Positions 30,573-41,447 of a stretch of DNA of 64,000 bases are shown in pieces. The DNA is taken from assembly GCF_045679555.1 (NCBI RefSeq), contig NC_092096.1:28280364-28344363 (forward strand). Direction: 5' to 3'. A program made the position numbers and the translations under genes. Position 1 is the first letter of the stretch. Every line of letters starts with the position of its first letter. Source of the DNA: Salvelinus alpinus. Its lineage: Eukaryota > Chordata > Actinopteri > Salmoniformes > Salmonidae. A model generated the notes under the pieces. The model was given only the letters and a program-made list of their open reading frames with translations, was not told where the DNA came from and made no database searches.

Positions 30573-31585
30573 TACAGTTGAAGTCAGAAGTTTACATACA
30601 CTTAGGTTGGAGTCATTATAACTCGTTTTTCAACCACTCCACAAGTTTCTTGTTAACAAACTATAGTTTTGGCAAGGAACAGGTACAAAGTATCTATATC
30701 CACAGTAAAACGAGTCCTATATCGACATAACCTGAAAGGCTCCTCAGCAAGGAAGAAGCCACTGCTCCAAAACCGCCATATAAAAGCCAGACTACAGTTT
30801 GCAACTGCACATGGGGACAAAGATCGTACTTTTTGGAGAAATGTCTTCTTGTCTGATGAAACAAAAATAGAACTGTTTGGCCATAATGACCATCATTTTG
30901 TTTGGAGAAAAAAGGGGGTCGGTTGCAAGTCGAAGAACACCATCCCAACCGTGAAGCACGGGGGTGGCAGCATCATCTTGTTATGTGGATATATTGAAGC
31001 AACATCTCAAGACATCAGTCAGGAAGTTAAAGCTTGGTTGCAAATGGGTCTTCCAAATGGACAATGACCCCAAGCATGCTTCCAAAGTTGTGGCAAAATG
31101 GCTTATGGACAACAAAGTCAAGGTATTGGAGTGGCCATCACAAAGCACTGACCTCAATCCTACAGAAAATTTGTGGGCAGAACTGAAAAAGCATGCGCTA
31201 GCAAGGAGGCCTACAAACCTGACTCAGTTACACCAGCTCTGTCAGGAGGAATTGGCCAAAATTCACCCAACGTATTGTGGGAAGCTTGTGGAAGGCTACC
31301 CAAAACGTTTGCCCCAAGGTAATCAATTTTAAAGGCAATGCTACCAAAAACGAATTGAGTGTATGTAAACTTCTGACCGACTGGGAATGTGACGAAAGAA
31401 ATAAAAGCTGAAATAAATCAATCTCTCTACTATTATTCTGACATTTCACATTCTTAAAATGAAGTGGTGATCCTAACTGACCCAAGACTGGGAATTTTTA
31501 CTAGGATTAAATGTCAGGAATTGTGAAAAACTGAGTTTAAATGCATTTGGCTAAGGTGTATGTAAACTTCCGACTTCAACTGTAT
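30573..31585 (+). mobile_element. Tc1-like DNA transposon, internally deleted
   Basis: Terminal inverted repeats: left TACAGTTGAAGTCAGAAGTT, right end ACTTCCGACTTCAACTGTA, at TA. The interior holds the transposase remnant. About 1.0 kb versus about 1.6 kb for complete salmonid Tc1 elements; the missing part covers the N-terminal transposase region. Confidence 0.92.
30669..31332 (+). pseudogene. Tc1 transposase remnant
   Basis: DDE transposase. Visible: STVKRVLYRHNL (DNA-binding domain end), FLSDETKIELFG (first Asp), MDNDPKHASKVV (second Asp), DLNPTENLWAELK (Glu). The N-terminal domain is missing and the frame changes between the first and second catalytic Asp (near 30960-31070), so it cannot make an active enzyme. 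Confidence 0.9.
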
Positions 31586-31759
31586 AAGACAAATGTTGGG
31601 ACTGCCCAGGAAGAGCTCCTGATTGACATGAGTACTACAGTGCATTGAGTTGGTTGGAATCTCTCCAGCGTGCTGACAATAAACAATGATTAATTTAAGA
31701 TTGACTTTGAGTGTCCCTGTGTTAGAATTTCCACAACAGTAGTGATGAGAGAGGTTCGG

Positions 31760-34340
31760 TTCTCAGTGTTGTACTGAGAGAAGTGGAGTTCAAGGTGTTG
31801 GTGAAATGTAAGGACCAAGGTGGAGTCACGGCGGTGAGTCTGATCACATTGACTAGGGATTTGGAGAGTAAAGTAGGAGAGGTTGAGTCTGCTAAAAGTT
31901 ATTTGTGATGGAAGTTGGGTGGTGGTGTGTTTCAATGTTAAACAGTTTGAGAAGGCGCTCAAACTCAAGCAGGTATGTAAACGTTTGGTTGATAGTAGCA
32001 TGCCGGATCAAACTGGACGGAAGTGGGTGAAGGGAGTTATTACAGGAGTTCCAGAAATTGTTAACATAGCAAAGCGCCTCCAGATGACACGAGATGGGAA
32101 GAAGGTGGGGAGAACATGCATAAGGGGAATGTGGAGACGGGGCCCAGTTAATGTGCTGTAATTGTGGGGGAGCCCATGGTGTGGCATATGGGGGTTGTTC
32201 AGTGGTGAAAAGACAGGTGGAAGTGCGGGAGGTGAGGAGTGAGCGAAAAATCTTGTATGCAGAAGAAGTGAAAGTAGTTCAGACAGAAACAATCGAGGCT
32301 CCTAATACAGCAGGTATTTCAAGGCAGATTGGGATGCAGGTTGGGCGTGAAGTAAGGAGCAGAATGGGGGAGAACACAAGAATGGTAGTAAATTTGGAAA
32401 ATGTTGTTACATTTGTGACAGAAGCAATCAATTGCGTAGAAAAATTGCATTCAAAGACTGAGAAGATACAGATCAGAGTGAAGCAGGCAGTGAGGTATCA
32501 TGGGATCACAGGACTGACATGGGAAAATGTACAGGATGACCTCAATAAGATTGAGAATTAGTCCAGACAGAATAATGTATTGGTTCATTTTCATAATGGT
32601 GTTAATCCTTCAATGGAATGCCAGAAGTCTGATGGCTAATGGGTAAGAGTTTAAAAAGTTTATTGAGGAGTTACCAGCCAAACCTGGTGTGATATGTCTC
32701 CAGGAGACATGGCTAAAACCTACTCTGACCTTTGCATTACAGGGTTATGTTGCAGTCCATAGAGATAGGGTGGCAGGGGGAGGATGAGGGTGTGCTACCT
32801 TTATAATGTGGGGGATCCCATATAAGCTTGTGGGAGAGGGAGTTGAACCAGAGTATGTAGTGGTTGAGGTGTGGTTGGGAGGGGGGAATATGGTAATAGT
32901 GAAATTTTACAACCCGTGTAATAAACAAGAGTTGCTGGCCGTTGGGAATGTAGAAGGTAAAGATAGGAGATGGGTAATGTGGTGGGGGGATTTTAATGCT
33001 CATAGTGCGCTCTGGGGAGGGTTACGGACTGATGTAAATGGACAAATGTTGAAGGAACTACTACATGAGAAAGGGCTTGTGAGTCTTAATGATGGACGGG
33101 GAACCCGGATTGACCCAGTAACTGGAATTGAATCTGCTCTGGATCTTACTTTAATCTCAAGTTCAATGGCAGGCAGATGTAGTTGGGAGGTGGTCACTGT
33201 CCTGTCGTGTGTACTGTAGAATTGAGGGAGAAAAAAATCAGTAAGAAATGGATTGAGGAGATGGATATTTGGGAAAGCGGAGTGGGGTCTGTTTCAGAAG
33301 TTGAGAGAACAGGAGCTGTCTCAGGTAGATCTCAATTCAGATATAGAAACAGTCAATGACGGAGTAAGAGGAGCAATAGTAGGGGCTGCAAGGCAGGTGA
33401 TTCCTATGTGTACAGGGGGAGAAAGGGTAACGCAGTCCCCTGGTGGAATGAAGAGTGCAGAGAAGCAGTGAAGAGAAGGAACTGGGCTTTCTGAATGTTG
33501 AAAAGGTTCCATAATTACCAACACCTGATACAGTATAAACACGCACAAGCAGTAGTAAGGAGGAGCATTGGGACAGCTAAGAGGGAGTATTGGTGGCGGC
33601 TATGTGGTAACATAGGCAGGATCACTCCTGTGGGAGAGGTATGGGGGATGATTAAGAGGATGAGTGTGATCAGAAGAGATTGGGATCTCCCTGTGCTGAA
33701 AAGTGTGGAGATTGTTGCAGTGAGAGATATGGAGAAGGCAGAGATGTTAGCCCAGGCATTTGTGAAGGTGCACAGCTCAAATAATCTGACAGAAGAGGGG
33801 CAGCGTGGGAGAAAGAGGGTCAGAGGAGAACATTCGGGGGTCCTGGATCAGAGATAAATGGTGGGGGATACATTGAATGGCCCTTTTACATTGGCTGAGA
33901 TGAAGAGAGCATTAGCTAAAGCTGGGGTAACATCTCCTGGGAAGGATGAGATGTGTTACATCATGATGGCTCATCTCAGTGACACTGCAATGGGGAAAGA
34001 ATTAGGCCTTTACAATTAGGTGTGGCAGGAAGGGAAACCGCCTGGAATTTGGAAGCAGGCGGTAGTGGTGCCAATACGGAAACCAGGGAAAGACCCTACT
34101 AGTCCTTCAAGGTCCTACTTATCAAGCTGGATAACATGGGGGTTGGAGGAAAGGTTTTTAACTGGATAAAGGATTTTCTTTTTGGGCGATCAATACAGAT
34201 GAGGTTGGGGAGCTCTATGTCAGAAAGCTATGAGGTAGATAATGGTACCCCCAGGGAAGTGTCATTGGTCCTTTGTTGTTCCCCATTATGATTGACAATG
34301 TATTCTCTCAGGTGAAACCTGATATTGGGAGGTCATCTTT
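31760..34340 (+). mobile_element. I-clade-like LINE (Nimb-like), degraded
   Basis: The ORF1 part around 32140-32560 has a zinc-knuckle pattern CxxCGGAHxxxxGGC at about 32154-32199. The endonuclease part follows (CLQETWL near 32697, then WWGDFNAHSALWGG at 32983-33018). RT-linker and RT fragments continue to about 34320 in several frames (EYWWRLCGNIGRI, SPGKDEM, KPGKDPTSP, PPGKCHWSFVVPHYD). Many stops and frame changes. The 3' end is not recognised, as a Tc1 piece abuts it. Old and dead. Confidence 0.7.
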
Positions 34341-34470
34341 GTCCACATGTGCAGTTGCAAACCGTAGTCTTGCTTTTTTATGGCGGTTTTGGAGCAGTGG
34401 CTTCTTCCTTGCTGAGCGGCCTTTCAGGTTATGTCAATATAGGACTTGTTTTACTGTGGTTATAGACGAA
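34341..34470 (-). mobile_element. Tc1 transposase fragment
   Basis: On the minus strand this matches the part of the Tc1 copy at 30723-30810 (AAGAAGCCACTGCTCCAAAA, GCAACTGCACATG). No ends present. Confidence 0.8.
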
Positions 34471-34541
34471 GTACTAGTATAATACAAAAGGGACTGATAG
34501 TACTGAAGTACTAGTATAATGCCATAGTGACTGATAGTAGT

Positions 34542-36149
34542 TGTCACGTTCTGACCTTAGTTCCTTTTTATGTCTTTATTTTAGTTTGGTCAGGGCGTGA
34601 GTTGGGGTGGGCATTCTATGTTTTTCTATGTTTTGTTCTATGGTTATATTTCTATGTGTTTGGCCTAGTATGGTTCCCAATCAGAGGCAGGTGTCAGTCG
34701 TTGTCTCTGATTGGGAGCCATATTTAGGTAGCCTGTTTTTCATTGTGTTTTGTGGGTGGTTGTTTCCTGTGTCTGTGTTTGCACCATACGGGACTGTTTC
34801 GATTTTCATTTGTTCATTCACTTTGTTATTTTGTATCTTTGTAGTGTTCAGTTTTATATATTAAAATGGACACTTACCACGCTGCACATTGGTCCGATAT
34901 ATCTTACTCCTCGTCAGAAGAAGAGGAGAGTCGTTACAGAACCACCCACCAACCAAGGACCAAGCAGCGTGATAACGGGCAGCAGCAGAAATCTCAGGAC
35001 TCATGGACATGGGAGGAGATTCTGGACGGAAAGGGACCCTGGGCACAGGCTGGGGAATATCGTCGCCCCAAGGCAGAGCTGGAGGCAGCGAAAGTTGAGC
35101 GGCGTTGGTATGAGGAGGCAGCATGGCAGTGCGGCTGGGACGAGAGGCAGCCCCAAAAATTTCTTGGAGGTACACAGGGAGTGTGGCTAAGTCAGGTAGG
35201 AGACCTGAGCCAACTTCCCATGCTTTCCGTGGAGAGAGGTGGTCCGGGCAGGCACCGTGTTATGCGTGGGCATCGAGCCAGGTGCGATGAAGCCTGCTCA
35301 GCACATCTGGTCTCCAGTGCGTCTCCTTGGTCCGTGTTATATGGCACCAGCCCTACGCACTGTGTCTCCCGTGGGTCTGCATAGCCCAGTGCGTCCTGTG
35401 CCTGCGCCCCGCAATTGCCGGGCTAAAATCAACATCCAGACAGGACGGGTTGTTCAGGCTCTTAGTTCGAGACCTCCAGTGTGCCTCCACGGACCGGTCT
35501 ATCCTGTGCCTCCTCCAAGGACCAGGCCTACAGTAGATCTCTCCAGCCTGGTGAGTACTGTGCCTGTTCTAAGAACCAAGTCTCCTGTGTGTCCCTCCAG
35601 TCCGGACGCTCCAGAGCCGCCCGTCTGTCCTGAGCCGCCTGAGCCGCCCATCTGTCCTGAGCCGCCTGAGCCGCCTGTCTGTCCTGAGCCGCCCGTCTGT
35701 CCTGAGCCGCCCGTCTGTCCTGAGCCGCCCGTCTGTCCTGAGCCGCCGGTCAGTCAGGAGCCGCCCATCAGTCAGGAGCCACCTGAGCTGCCCGTCAGTC
35801 AGGAGCCACCCGTCAGTCCGGATCTGCCAGAGTCTCCCTCCAGTCCGGATCTGCCAGAGTCTCCCTCCAGTCCGGATCTGCCAGAGTCTCCCTCCAGTCC
35901 GGATCTGCCAGAGTCTCCCTCCAGTCCGGATCTGCCAGAGTCTCCCTCCAGTCCGGATCTGCCAGAGTCTCCCTCCAGTCCGGATCTGCCAGAGTCTCCC
36001 TCCAGTCCGGATCTGCCAGAGTCTCCCTCCAGTCCGGATCTGCCAGAGTCTCCCTCCAGTCCGGATCTGCCAGAGTCTCCCTCCAGTCCGGATCTGCCAG
36101 AGTCTCCCTCCAGTCCGGATCTGCCAGAGTCTCCCTCCAGTCCGGGCCC
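34542..36149 (+). mobile_element. LTR-retroelement fossil: LTR plus partial internal region
   Basis: An LTR of about 397 bp (34542-34938) starts TGTCACGTTCTGACC, ends CGTTACA, and contains a CTGATTGGGAGCCATATTTA stretch like the LTR at 57801-58293. An internal region follows, with acidic/Gln-rich coding-like sequence and a proline-rich repeat. No 3' LTR is seen before other repeats begin at 36150. Broken, incomplete copy; family probably Ty3/Gypsy-like by the TG...CA LTR type and the 5-bp duplications of its relatives, but no pol is visible. Confidence 0.55.
35600..36144 (+). repeat. Proline-rich minisatellite: 12 copies of a 27-bp unit
   Basis: From 35821 to 36144 the 27-bp unit (one frame: DLPESPSSP) is repeated 12 times with no difference that I can see. 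Before it (35600-35760) is a looser repeat of CCTGAGCCGCCCGTCTGT type. It lies inside the internal part of the LTR fossil. Confidence 0.92.
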
Positions 36150-36508
36150 TAAACTTTATCGAACAAAACATACACGTATTGTGTAACATGAAGTACTATG
36201 AGTGCCATCTGATGAAGATTATCAATTTATTTTATCTCTATTTCTGCTTTTTGTGACTCCTCTCTTTGGCTGGAAAAATGGCTGTGTTTTTTGGGACTAG
36301 GCACTGACCTAACATAATTGCATGGTATGCTTTCGTCGTAAAGCCTTTTTGAAATTGGACACTGTGGTGGGATTAACAACAAGTTTATCTTTAAAATGGT
36401 GTGTAATACTTGTATGTTTGAGGAATTTTAATTATGAGATTTCTGTTGTTTGAATTTGGCGCCCTGCACTTTCACTGGCTGTTGTCAAATCGATCCCGTT
36501 AACGGGAT
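36150..36508 (+). mobile_element. Partial piggyBac-type element (copy 2)
   Basis: Matches the last quarter of the family at 15701-17118 in opposite orientation (AAACTTTATCGAACAAAACA, GATGAAGATTATCAA, then CGATCCCGTTAACGGGAT at the end). The rest of the element is missing. Confidence 0.7.
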
Positions 36509-36635
36509 TTCAGTTAAGTGCCTTGTTCATGGCACATTGAAAGATTACTTCACTTAGACAGCTCTGAAATTCAAAGCAGCAAGATTTTTGATACTGGCCC
36601 AATGCTCTTAACAGCCTGGCTACCTGTTATCCTGA
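36509..36635 (-). repeat. HpaI-like SINE, diverged
   Basis: Related to 29735-29897: GCCTTGTTCATGGCAC, CCCAATGCTCTTAAC and GGCTACCTG in the same order. Confidence 0.65.
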
Positions 36636-36669
36636 TTACCATGAACACTAAGCAACAGACAAAATTATA

Positions 36670-37125
36670 CACACTGAATATACAAAACATTAAGAACACT
36701 TGCTCTTTCCATGACATAGACTGGCCAGGTGAATCCAGGTGAAAGCTATGATCCATTATTGATGTTGCTTGTTAAATCCACTTCAATCAGTGTAGAATAA
36801 AGGGGAGGATACAGGTTAAAGATAGATTTTATAGCCTAGAGACAATTGAGACATGGATTTTGTGTCAAGTACTGCAACGCTGCTGGGTTTTCCACACTGG
36901 ACAGTTTCCCGTGTGTATCAAGAATGGTCCACCAGACAAATGACATCCAGCCAATTTGACACAGCTGTGGGAAGCATTGGAGTCAACATTAACCAGCATC
37001 TCTGTGGAATGCATTCGACACCTTGTAGAGCCCATGCCCAGACGAATTGAGTCTGTCCTGAGGGCAAAAGGGGGGTGCAACTCAATATTAGGAAGGTATT
37101 CCTAATGTTTGGTATACTTAGTGTA
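36670..37125. mobile_element. Tc1/mariner-type non-autonomous element, both ends present
   Basis: Left end ACTGAATATACAAAACATTA, right end AATGTTTGGTATACTTAGTG, inverted copies with a few differences. The interior holds a short transposase-like stretch with a helix-turn-helix look ([16 protein letters not shown] near 36890). No catalytic domain. Confidence 0.75.
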
Positions 37126-37364
37126 TGTTCGTTAGTTACATTATACAGTACTTTTACAAATATTTTCTCCCATATTCATTATGTTATTGTCTTGCTAAAC
37201 AACATTGATAGCAATCATATGTTATAGCCCTTAAACCAATAATAGCCATTATATTTATACCCTTTTTATTCACTTAATATATTGACATTAATATGGACTT
37301 CTATGAAAATTAGGTGACAATTGTGGGGGCAAGATCATCAGATTGTATTGTAACAGTCTCTGAC

Positions 37365-37640
37365 TGACTCCTGCAGTGAAAGCTGTTCTCCCAGGACAGA
37401 CAGTCTCTCTGAACTGTAAAGCCAGTCTCTCTGAACTGTAAAGCCATGTTTAGCCTGGTATCAACAGAAACCTGGAGAAACTTCGAAACTACTAATACAG
37501 TAGCACCCTCTTCTCTGGGACTCCTTCTAGATTCAGTGGCAGTGGATCTGGGAGTGACTTCACTCTGACCATCAGTGGAGTCCAGACTGAAGATACAGGA
37601 GATTACTACTGTCAGAGTTACCACAGTGGTGATGAGTTCA
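37365..37640 (+). pseudogene. Light-chain V pseudogene
   Basis: A V-exon remnant without recognisable leader exon or promoter. From AGTGAAAGCTGTTCTCCCAG to TACTACTGTCAGAG it follows V1 and V3. A 22-bp stretch with the first Cys codon is duplicated in tandem (37401-37422, 37423-37444), CDR1 is shortened, and the CDR2 region is out of frame. FR3 is well kept ([18 protein letters not shown]). Probably the second V of cluster 1. Confidence 0.88.
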
Positions 37641-37668
37641 CACAGAGATACAGAGCCGTACAAAAACC
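37641..37668 (+). other. 12-spacer signal of the V pseudogene, altered heptamer
   Basis: CACAGAG (37641-37647) instead of CACAGTG, 12-bp spacer ATACAGAGCCGT, ACAAAAACC (37660-37668). The heptamer change should weaken cutting. Confidence 0.85.
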
Positions 37669-38189
37669 TCCCTCAGTCAGACTGCGCTGTGACTGACTGA
37701 ACTGCTACAGCTGGGACCTACTGCAGGTGCTGAGGGGGAAGAGACAGTGACATGGAACACTGACCAGTAGAGCATCATTCAGATCACATGTTCCTCATCA
37801 TCATCATCACCACGCTTGTGAATAATTATTGTCATGGTCAAAAAGTTCACTTTTAAAAGTTATATGAAGTTTTAAAACACACATTATCTGTCCATATGCA
37901 GAGTCAGATCTACAGATGTAAAAAATAAATAATGGTGATGTTACATCAGAATCGCCACCCCTAAATCAAATCCCCATATTTACCTCACAACCAAATATGT
38001 GAACATCATCTAGCATTATATGAACTATCTTGATGAGCAGGTTACTGACTGTTACATCTGTGAATGAGACATGATGCTGGGCTCAAACATGAAACATGTT
38101 TGAATAATATATATTTTATCTGTCATTAATTATATGATGGAATATATGTTATTGTAACTTCCCTGAATCCACCAAAGAGGTTAAAACCA
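37669..38189. other. Duplicated Ig-cluster spacer
   Basis: Related to the sequence after V2 (42978-43500) and before block 4. No gene. Confidence 0.5.
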
Positions 38190-38385
38190 GTCACTCATAT
38201 CTGTCCCAGTCCAGGGAATTCCAGGCAGTGAACCTGTTCAACTGCTAGAATGGTAGCTATGGGAGTGAAACTGAGATTTACATAGACAGGGCTGGGTGGT
38301 TCTGCTTGTCCCAGAATAGAGCTCTAATGTCACCAGATGTTCACTCTGTTCCCAGGGGGTTGGAGGTAGAGAAGACTCCATGACT
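38190..38385. promoter_or_regulatory. Conserved non-coding block 3' of C2 (copy 2 of 4)
   Basis: Same block as 15225-15440, including GGGCTGGGTGGTTCTGCTTG and CACCAGATGTTCACTCT. Candidate 3' enhancer by position only. Confidence 0.5.
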
Positions 38386-38585
38386 ATCGTGAAGCTGTGA
38401 TACTGGTTATATTATGTGGATCTTGTAAAACAAATTTAGCTTAATGTAGGTGTGATCACATTGTTGAGAGTCCAAGATATTGATCAAATGTTCAATAACA
38501 TTAGTCTACAGTCTTTATGAGTCTATAATTCAAGCAGGTAAAAAACAGTCCAAGAAAAATGAATAAGGAGTACCATCTACTGCAT

Positions 38586-38775
38586 GTGTCTAGACCTCTC
38601 CTGTTAGCCTGTTAACATTGTAGTATGTAGACCTCTCCTGTTAATCNNNNNNNNNNNNNNNNNNNNNNNNNNNNNNNNNNNNNNNNNNNNNNNNNNNNNN
38701 NNNNNNNNNNNNNNNNNNNNNNNNNNNNNNNNNNNNNNNNNNNNNNTGTTAACATTGTAGTATCTTGTGTTAATA
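38586..38775. repeat. Minisatellite containing a 100-N assembly gap
   Basis: Units of TGTAGTATCTAGACCTCTCC type on both sides of the N run at 38647-38746. The gap size is a placeholder; the true number of repeat units is unknown. Confidence 0.9.
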
Positions 38776-38889
38776 TGAACTACTGGTTGATGACAATGGG
38801 TTTTCAAGTGAGAACATAAATAACTAAGCAATGATATTTATGTCTGATAGTTTTAAAATAAACTGTGAATCAGGCTTTAATAATGTATG

Positions 38890-39277
38890 TGTCACGACTT
38901 CCACCGAAGGTGGCTCCTCTTCCTTTTCGGGCGGCGCTCGACGGTCGTTGTCACCGGTCTACTAGCTGCCACCGATTCCCTTTTCTGTTGGTTATGTCTG
39001 TATTGGTTTCACCTGTTTCTCGTTTGGGGGTTTTGCTCAGGGCTATTTAAGCCGTCTATGCCCGCCTGCTTTTGTGCGGGTTTATTTTCTGTTCTGTTTG
39101 TGGATGGTTGTGTTTGTTTATTTGTTGGACTGTTTTGGTGTCCTGTTTTGGGTAGGTCAGTATTTGTCGCCTATTGTTATTGGCGTGACCTTGTTCTGTC
39201 CGGAATAAATTACGGACACCCAAAACTCTCTGCTCTCTGCGCCTGACTCCGCACCCACCACTCCTAGCTACGTGACA
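38890..39277 (+). mobile_element. Solo LTR, 388 bp, 5-bp duplication GTATG
   Basis: Starts TGTCACGACTTCC, ends CTACGTGACA, with AATAAA near the right end. Flanked by GTATG at 38885-38889 and 39278-39282. LTR-retrotransposon type (probably Ty3/Gypsy-like). Intact duplications suggest a fairly recent insertion. It lies between block 2 and C2. Confidence 0.8.
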
Positions 39278-39615
39278 GTATGTCTATACCATTTAACAAC
39301 ATTTAAGACCAAAGTCTAATTATTGAAAGAGACAATGAAAATATTTGTTCCAAAGGGAAATCTGTATTTGTAACTATTAATCAAAGCATCAAAGCAATCA
39401 TTCCTACAGTATCTAATAGTAATAAAACAGAAAACATCACATCTAACACTGATACAACCTCAGTCTACAGAGAGGATTGACACATGAACTCAAGCAAAGC
39501 CCCCTGTTAGTCTATATGTCAGTGATCAATAAGACAGAGAACATCTGATCTCAGAACAGAGTCAAAGCAGAGGAACCAGCAGCCTCTCTCCACAGGGGTG
39601 TGTGACTGAGGGGTC

Positions 39616-39932
39616 CTACCCAGAACAGTCAGCCCTCCTCAGGGTCTTGGTGACTGGAGTCTGGGATTTCTGCTGGGCTTCACAGGTCACCTCTCCTGCC
39701 TTGGTCCACTCCTGGCCAGTGCGAGTCAGGGTGCTGCTCCAGCTGTACAGGCCATCCTTCTCCAGGACCCCGGGATTAGCCTCCTGGTTCTGGCTGGTCC
39801 CGTCCACTTTCCAACTCATGGTCCAGTCTGAGGGGAAGCCCTTGTTGGCCAGACACGTCAGTGTGGCTGTTGTTGTACTGGACAGCTCCTCACTAGAGGG
39901 GGGCAGGACGGTGAGGGTGGGGGAACTGTTAC
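39616..39932 (-). CDS. Immunoglobulin light-chain constant exon C2
   Basis: 317-nt C1-set exon, acceptor TTCCAG before 39932, same phase and length as C1. Encodes [43 protein letters not shown] and ends LRRADCSG-stop. Differs from C1 at about six residues (for example SQNQ for SKKQ, and TRTG for TLTG). The polyadenylation signal position has AATACA (39368-39363) where C1, C3 and C4 have AATAAA. Otherwise looks functional. Confidence 0.94.
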
Positions 39933-40571
39933 CTGGAACAAACAGAACACATCAAATAAGTAACTACATCAAGTACAGCTATAGTAAGAGATCATCTTCA
40001 GCAAAGTACACATCAAAATAAAGTGAATTGGAAATGCCCTCTAAATATAAATGTCAAAGTTAGATTGTTTAGAATATGTGGAGAAAAACCTAAAGTAATC
40101 TGATACAGCAGATTTATAAACTAAGCAAGTAGAAAGTGTTTAAATAACTAGAGTTACTAGTCATACGGTGTCAGTTATTCATGTTATACAGATATTGTTC
40201 AGGAATGGATCTGATCAGAACAGCCTGCTCATATTCATAGTATTTACATCACATATCATCCATGTTGGATTATGAAGTCAGTTACAACCATAACTGAGAC
40301 CCTTTGTCTTCACACTAACAGTGAAGTCTACCATGAACACAATGCAGCAATGATTAATATTATATACAATACTATTAGTTATTATACCAGAATTAGGAGT
40401 GATAGTATGCAATCATACAAACCAGACATAAATACATTTACAATTTATCATTTTGATTCAATAAAACGTTATTTGAAATAAGGCTCAGAAAAATTATTTT
40501 CATGGAGTTTAAGAAAGTAAAATACAAAAAAATGTTATCAGAAAGAAATATCAAAAGAGCTTGTTACTTAC

Positions 40572-40609
40572 TTCCAACATCAAGTCTGGTGCCGCTACCA
40601 AAAGTGTAG
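40572..40609 (-). CDS. Light-chain J segment J2a
   Basis: 38-nt J encoding YTFGSGTRLDVG, GTAAGT donor, J nearest to C2. Looks functional. Confidence 0.92.
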
Positions 40610-40648
40610 CACAGTGATACAATCACTATTACTGCTGGTACAAAAATC
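40610..40648 (-). other. 23-spacer recombination signal of J2a
   Basis: CACAGTG (40610-40616), 23 bp, ACAAAAATC (40640-40648), one nonamer difference from the other J signals. Confidence 0.9.
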
Positions 40649-40939
40649 TCCTGACCATTGGGGAAGCTGAATTTCTTTAGACTGTGGTTCAAATAATTAA
40701 CTCTACTATGATATGAATACTTTTCAGAAATGATTTAATCTAAATTTTAAATAAAATGTTTTTTATTTTGTTTTCCTTAACACTGAGCAGAAACCTACTG
40801 TTTACTATATATTTCCTACAAGGTGCAGTATGTTTATTCATACAACTAATCTAAGATGTAGGCTAATCACTTTAATCTTTAGAAAATATTGGTCAAATTT
40901 GATTACATGTAATAACATATATATTTAAATCGGCCATAG

Positions 40940-41290
40940 TGTCACGTTCGCTGGAATAAATATCGTACCAAGCTGCAGCGCGATATGGTTTCCACATATT
41001 ATTTATTAGAAAGGCACATAACAACAAAGAAAGAATGAAACAAACAACGAACCATAACTAAGAGGTGTAACATACACTAACTCAAAACAATGTCCCATAA
41101 AACACAGGTGGAAAAAATGCTACTTAAATATGATAGCCAGCTGCCTCTAATTGGGAATCATACCAAACACCAACATAGAAAAACTAAACTAGAACCCCAC
41201 ATAGAAAAGAATAACTAGAAACCCCCCCAGTCACGCCCTTACCTACTATACCATAGAAAAACAAAGGCTCTCTATGGTCAGGGCGTGACA
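40940..41290 (-). mobile_element. Solo LTR, 351 bp, 5-bp duplication CATAG
   Basis: Ends TGTCACG and CGTGACA; flanked by CATAG at 40935-40939 and 41291-41295. On the minus strand it has AATAAA near the end. It lies between J2a and J2b, so it would be in the transcribed intron of a J2b rearrangement. Confidence 0.78.
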
Positions 41291-41409
41291 CATAGTATGT
41301 GTAGGCTTTGTGTATTTTTAAAAATCCTCAATATTGAGGCAAAAATAATAGAGATATTGACTCACGACATCAAAAGTGAATAAAACGATACATTTTGTTG
41401 TTTACATAC

Positions 41410-41447
41410 TTCCAACATCAAGTCTGGTGCCGCTACCAAAAGTGTAC
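41410..41447 (-). CDS. Light-chain J segment J2b, signal disrupted
   Basis: 38-nt J encoding YTFGSGTRLDVG with a GTATGT donor (GTAAGT in the others). Its coding part is intact, but its 23-spacer signal is split by the solo LTR at 41469-42031, so it probably cannot rearrange. Confidence 0.9.

Larger units (their letters stand above)
30470..31738 (+). mobile_element. Probable LTR fossil (about 255 bp) split by a Tc1 element
   Basis: The left part starts TGTTATGAACC and the right part ends TTCCACAACA, with a TATAAGAC-like box and AATAAA near the right end. It reads like a small retroviral-type LTR. No matching internal region recognised and no clear target duplication. Weak call. Confidence 0.3.

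Noticed and set aside
34750-36189. Long proline-rich and Trp/Arg-rich frames on both strands
   Set aside because: They belong to the internal part and minisatellite of an LTR fossil; not a host gene.
36890-36960. HTH-like peptide as a possible host gene
   Set aside because: It lies inside a terminal-inverted-repeat element and matches the DNA-binding part of Tc1-type transposases.
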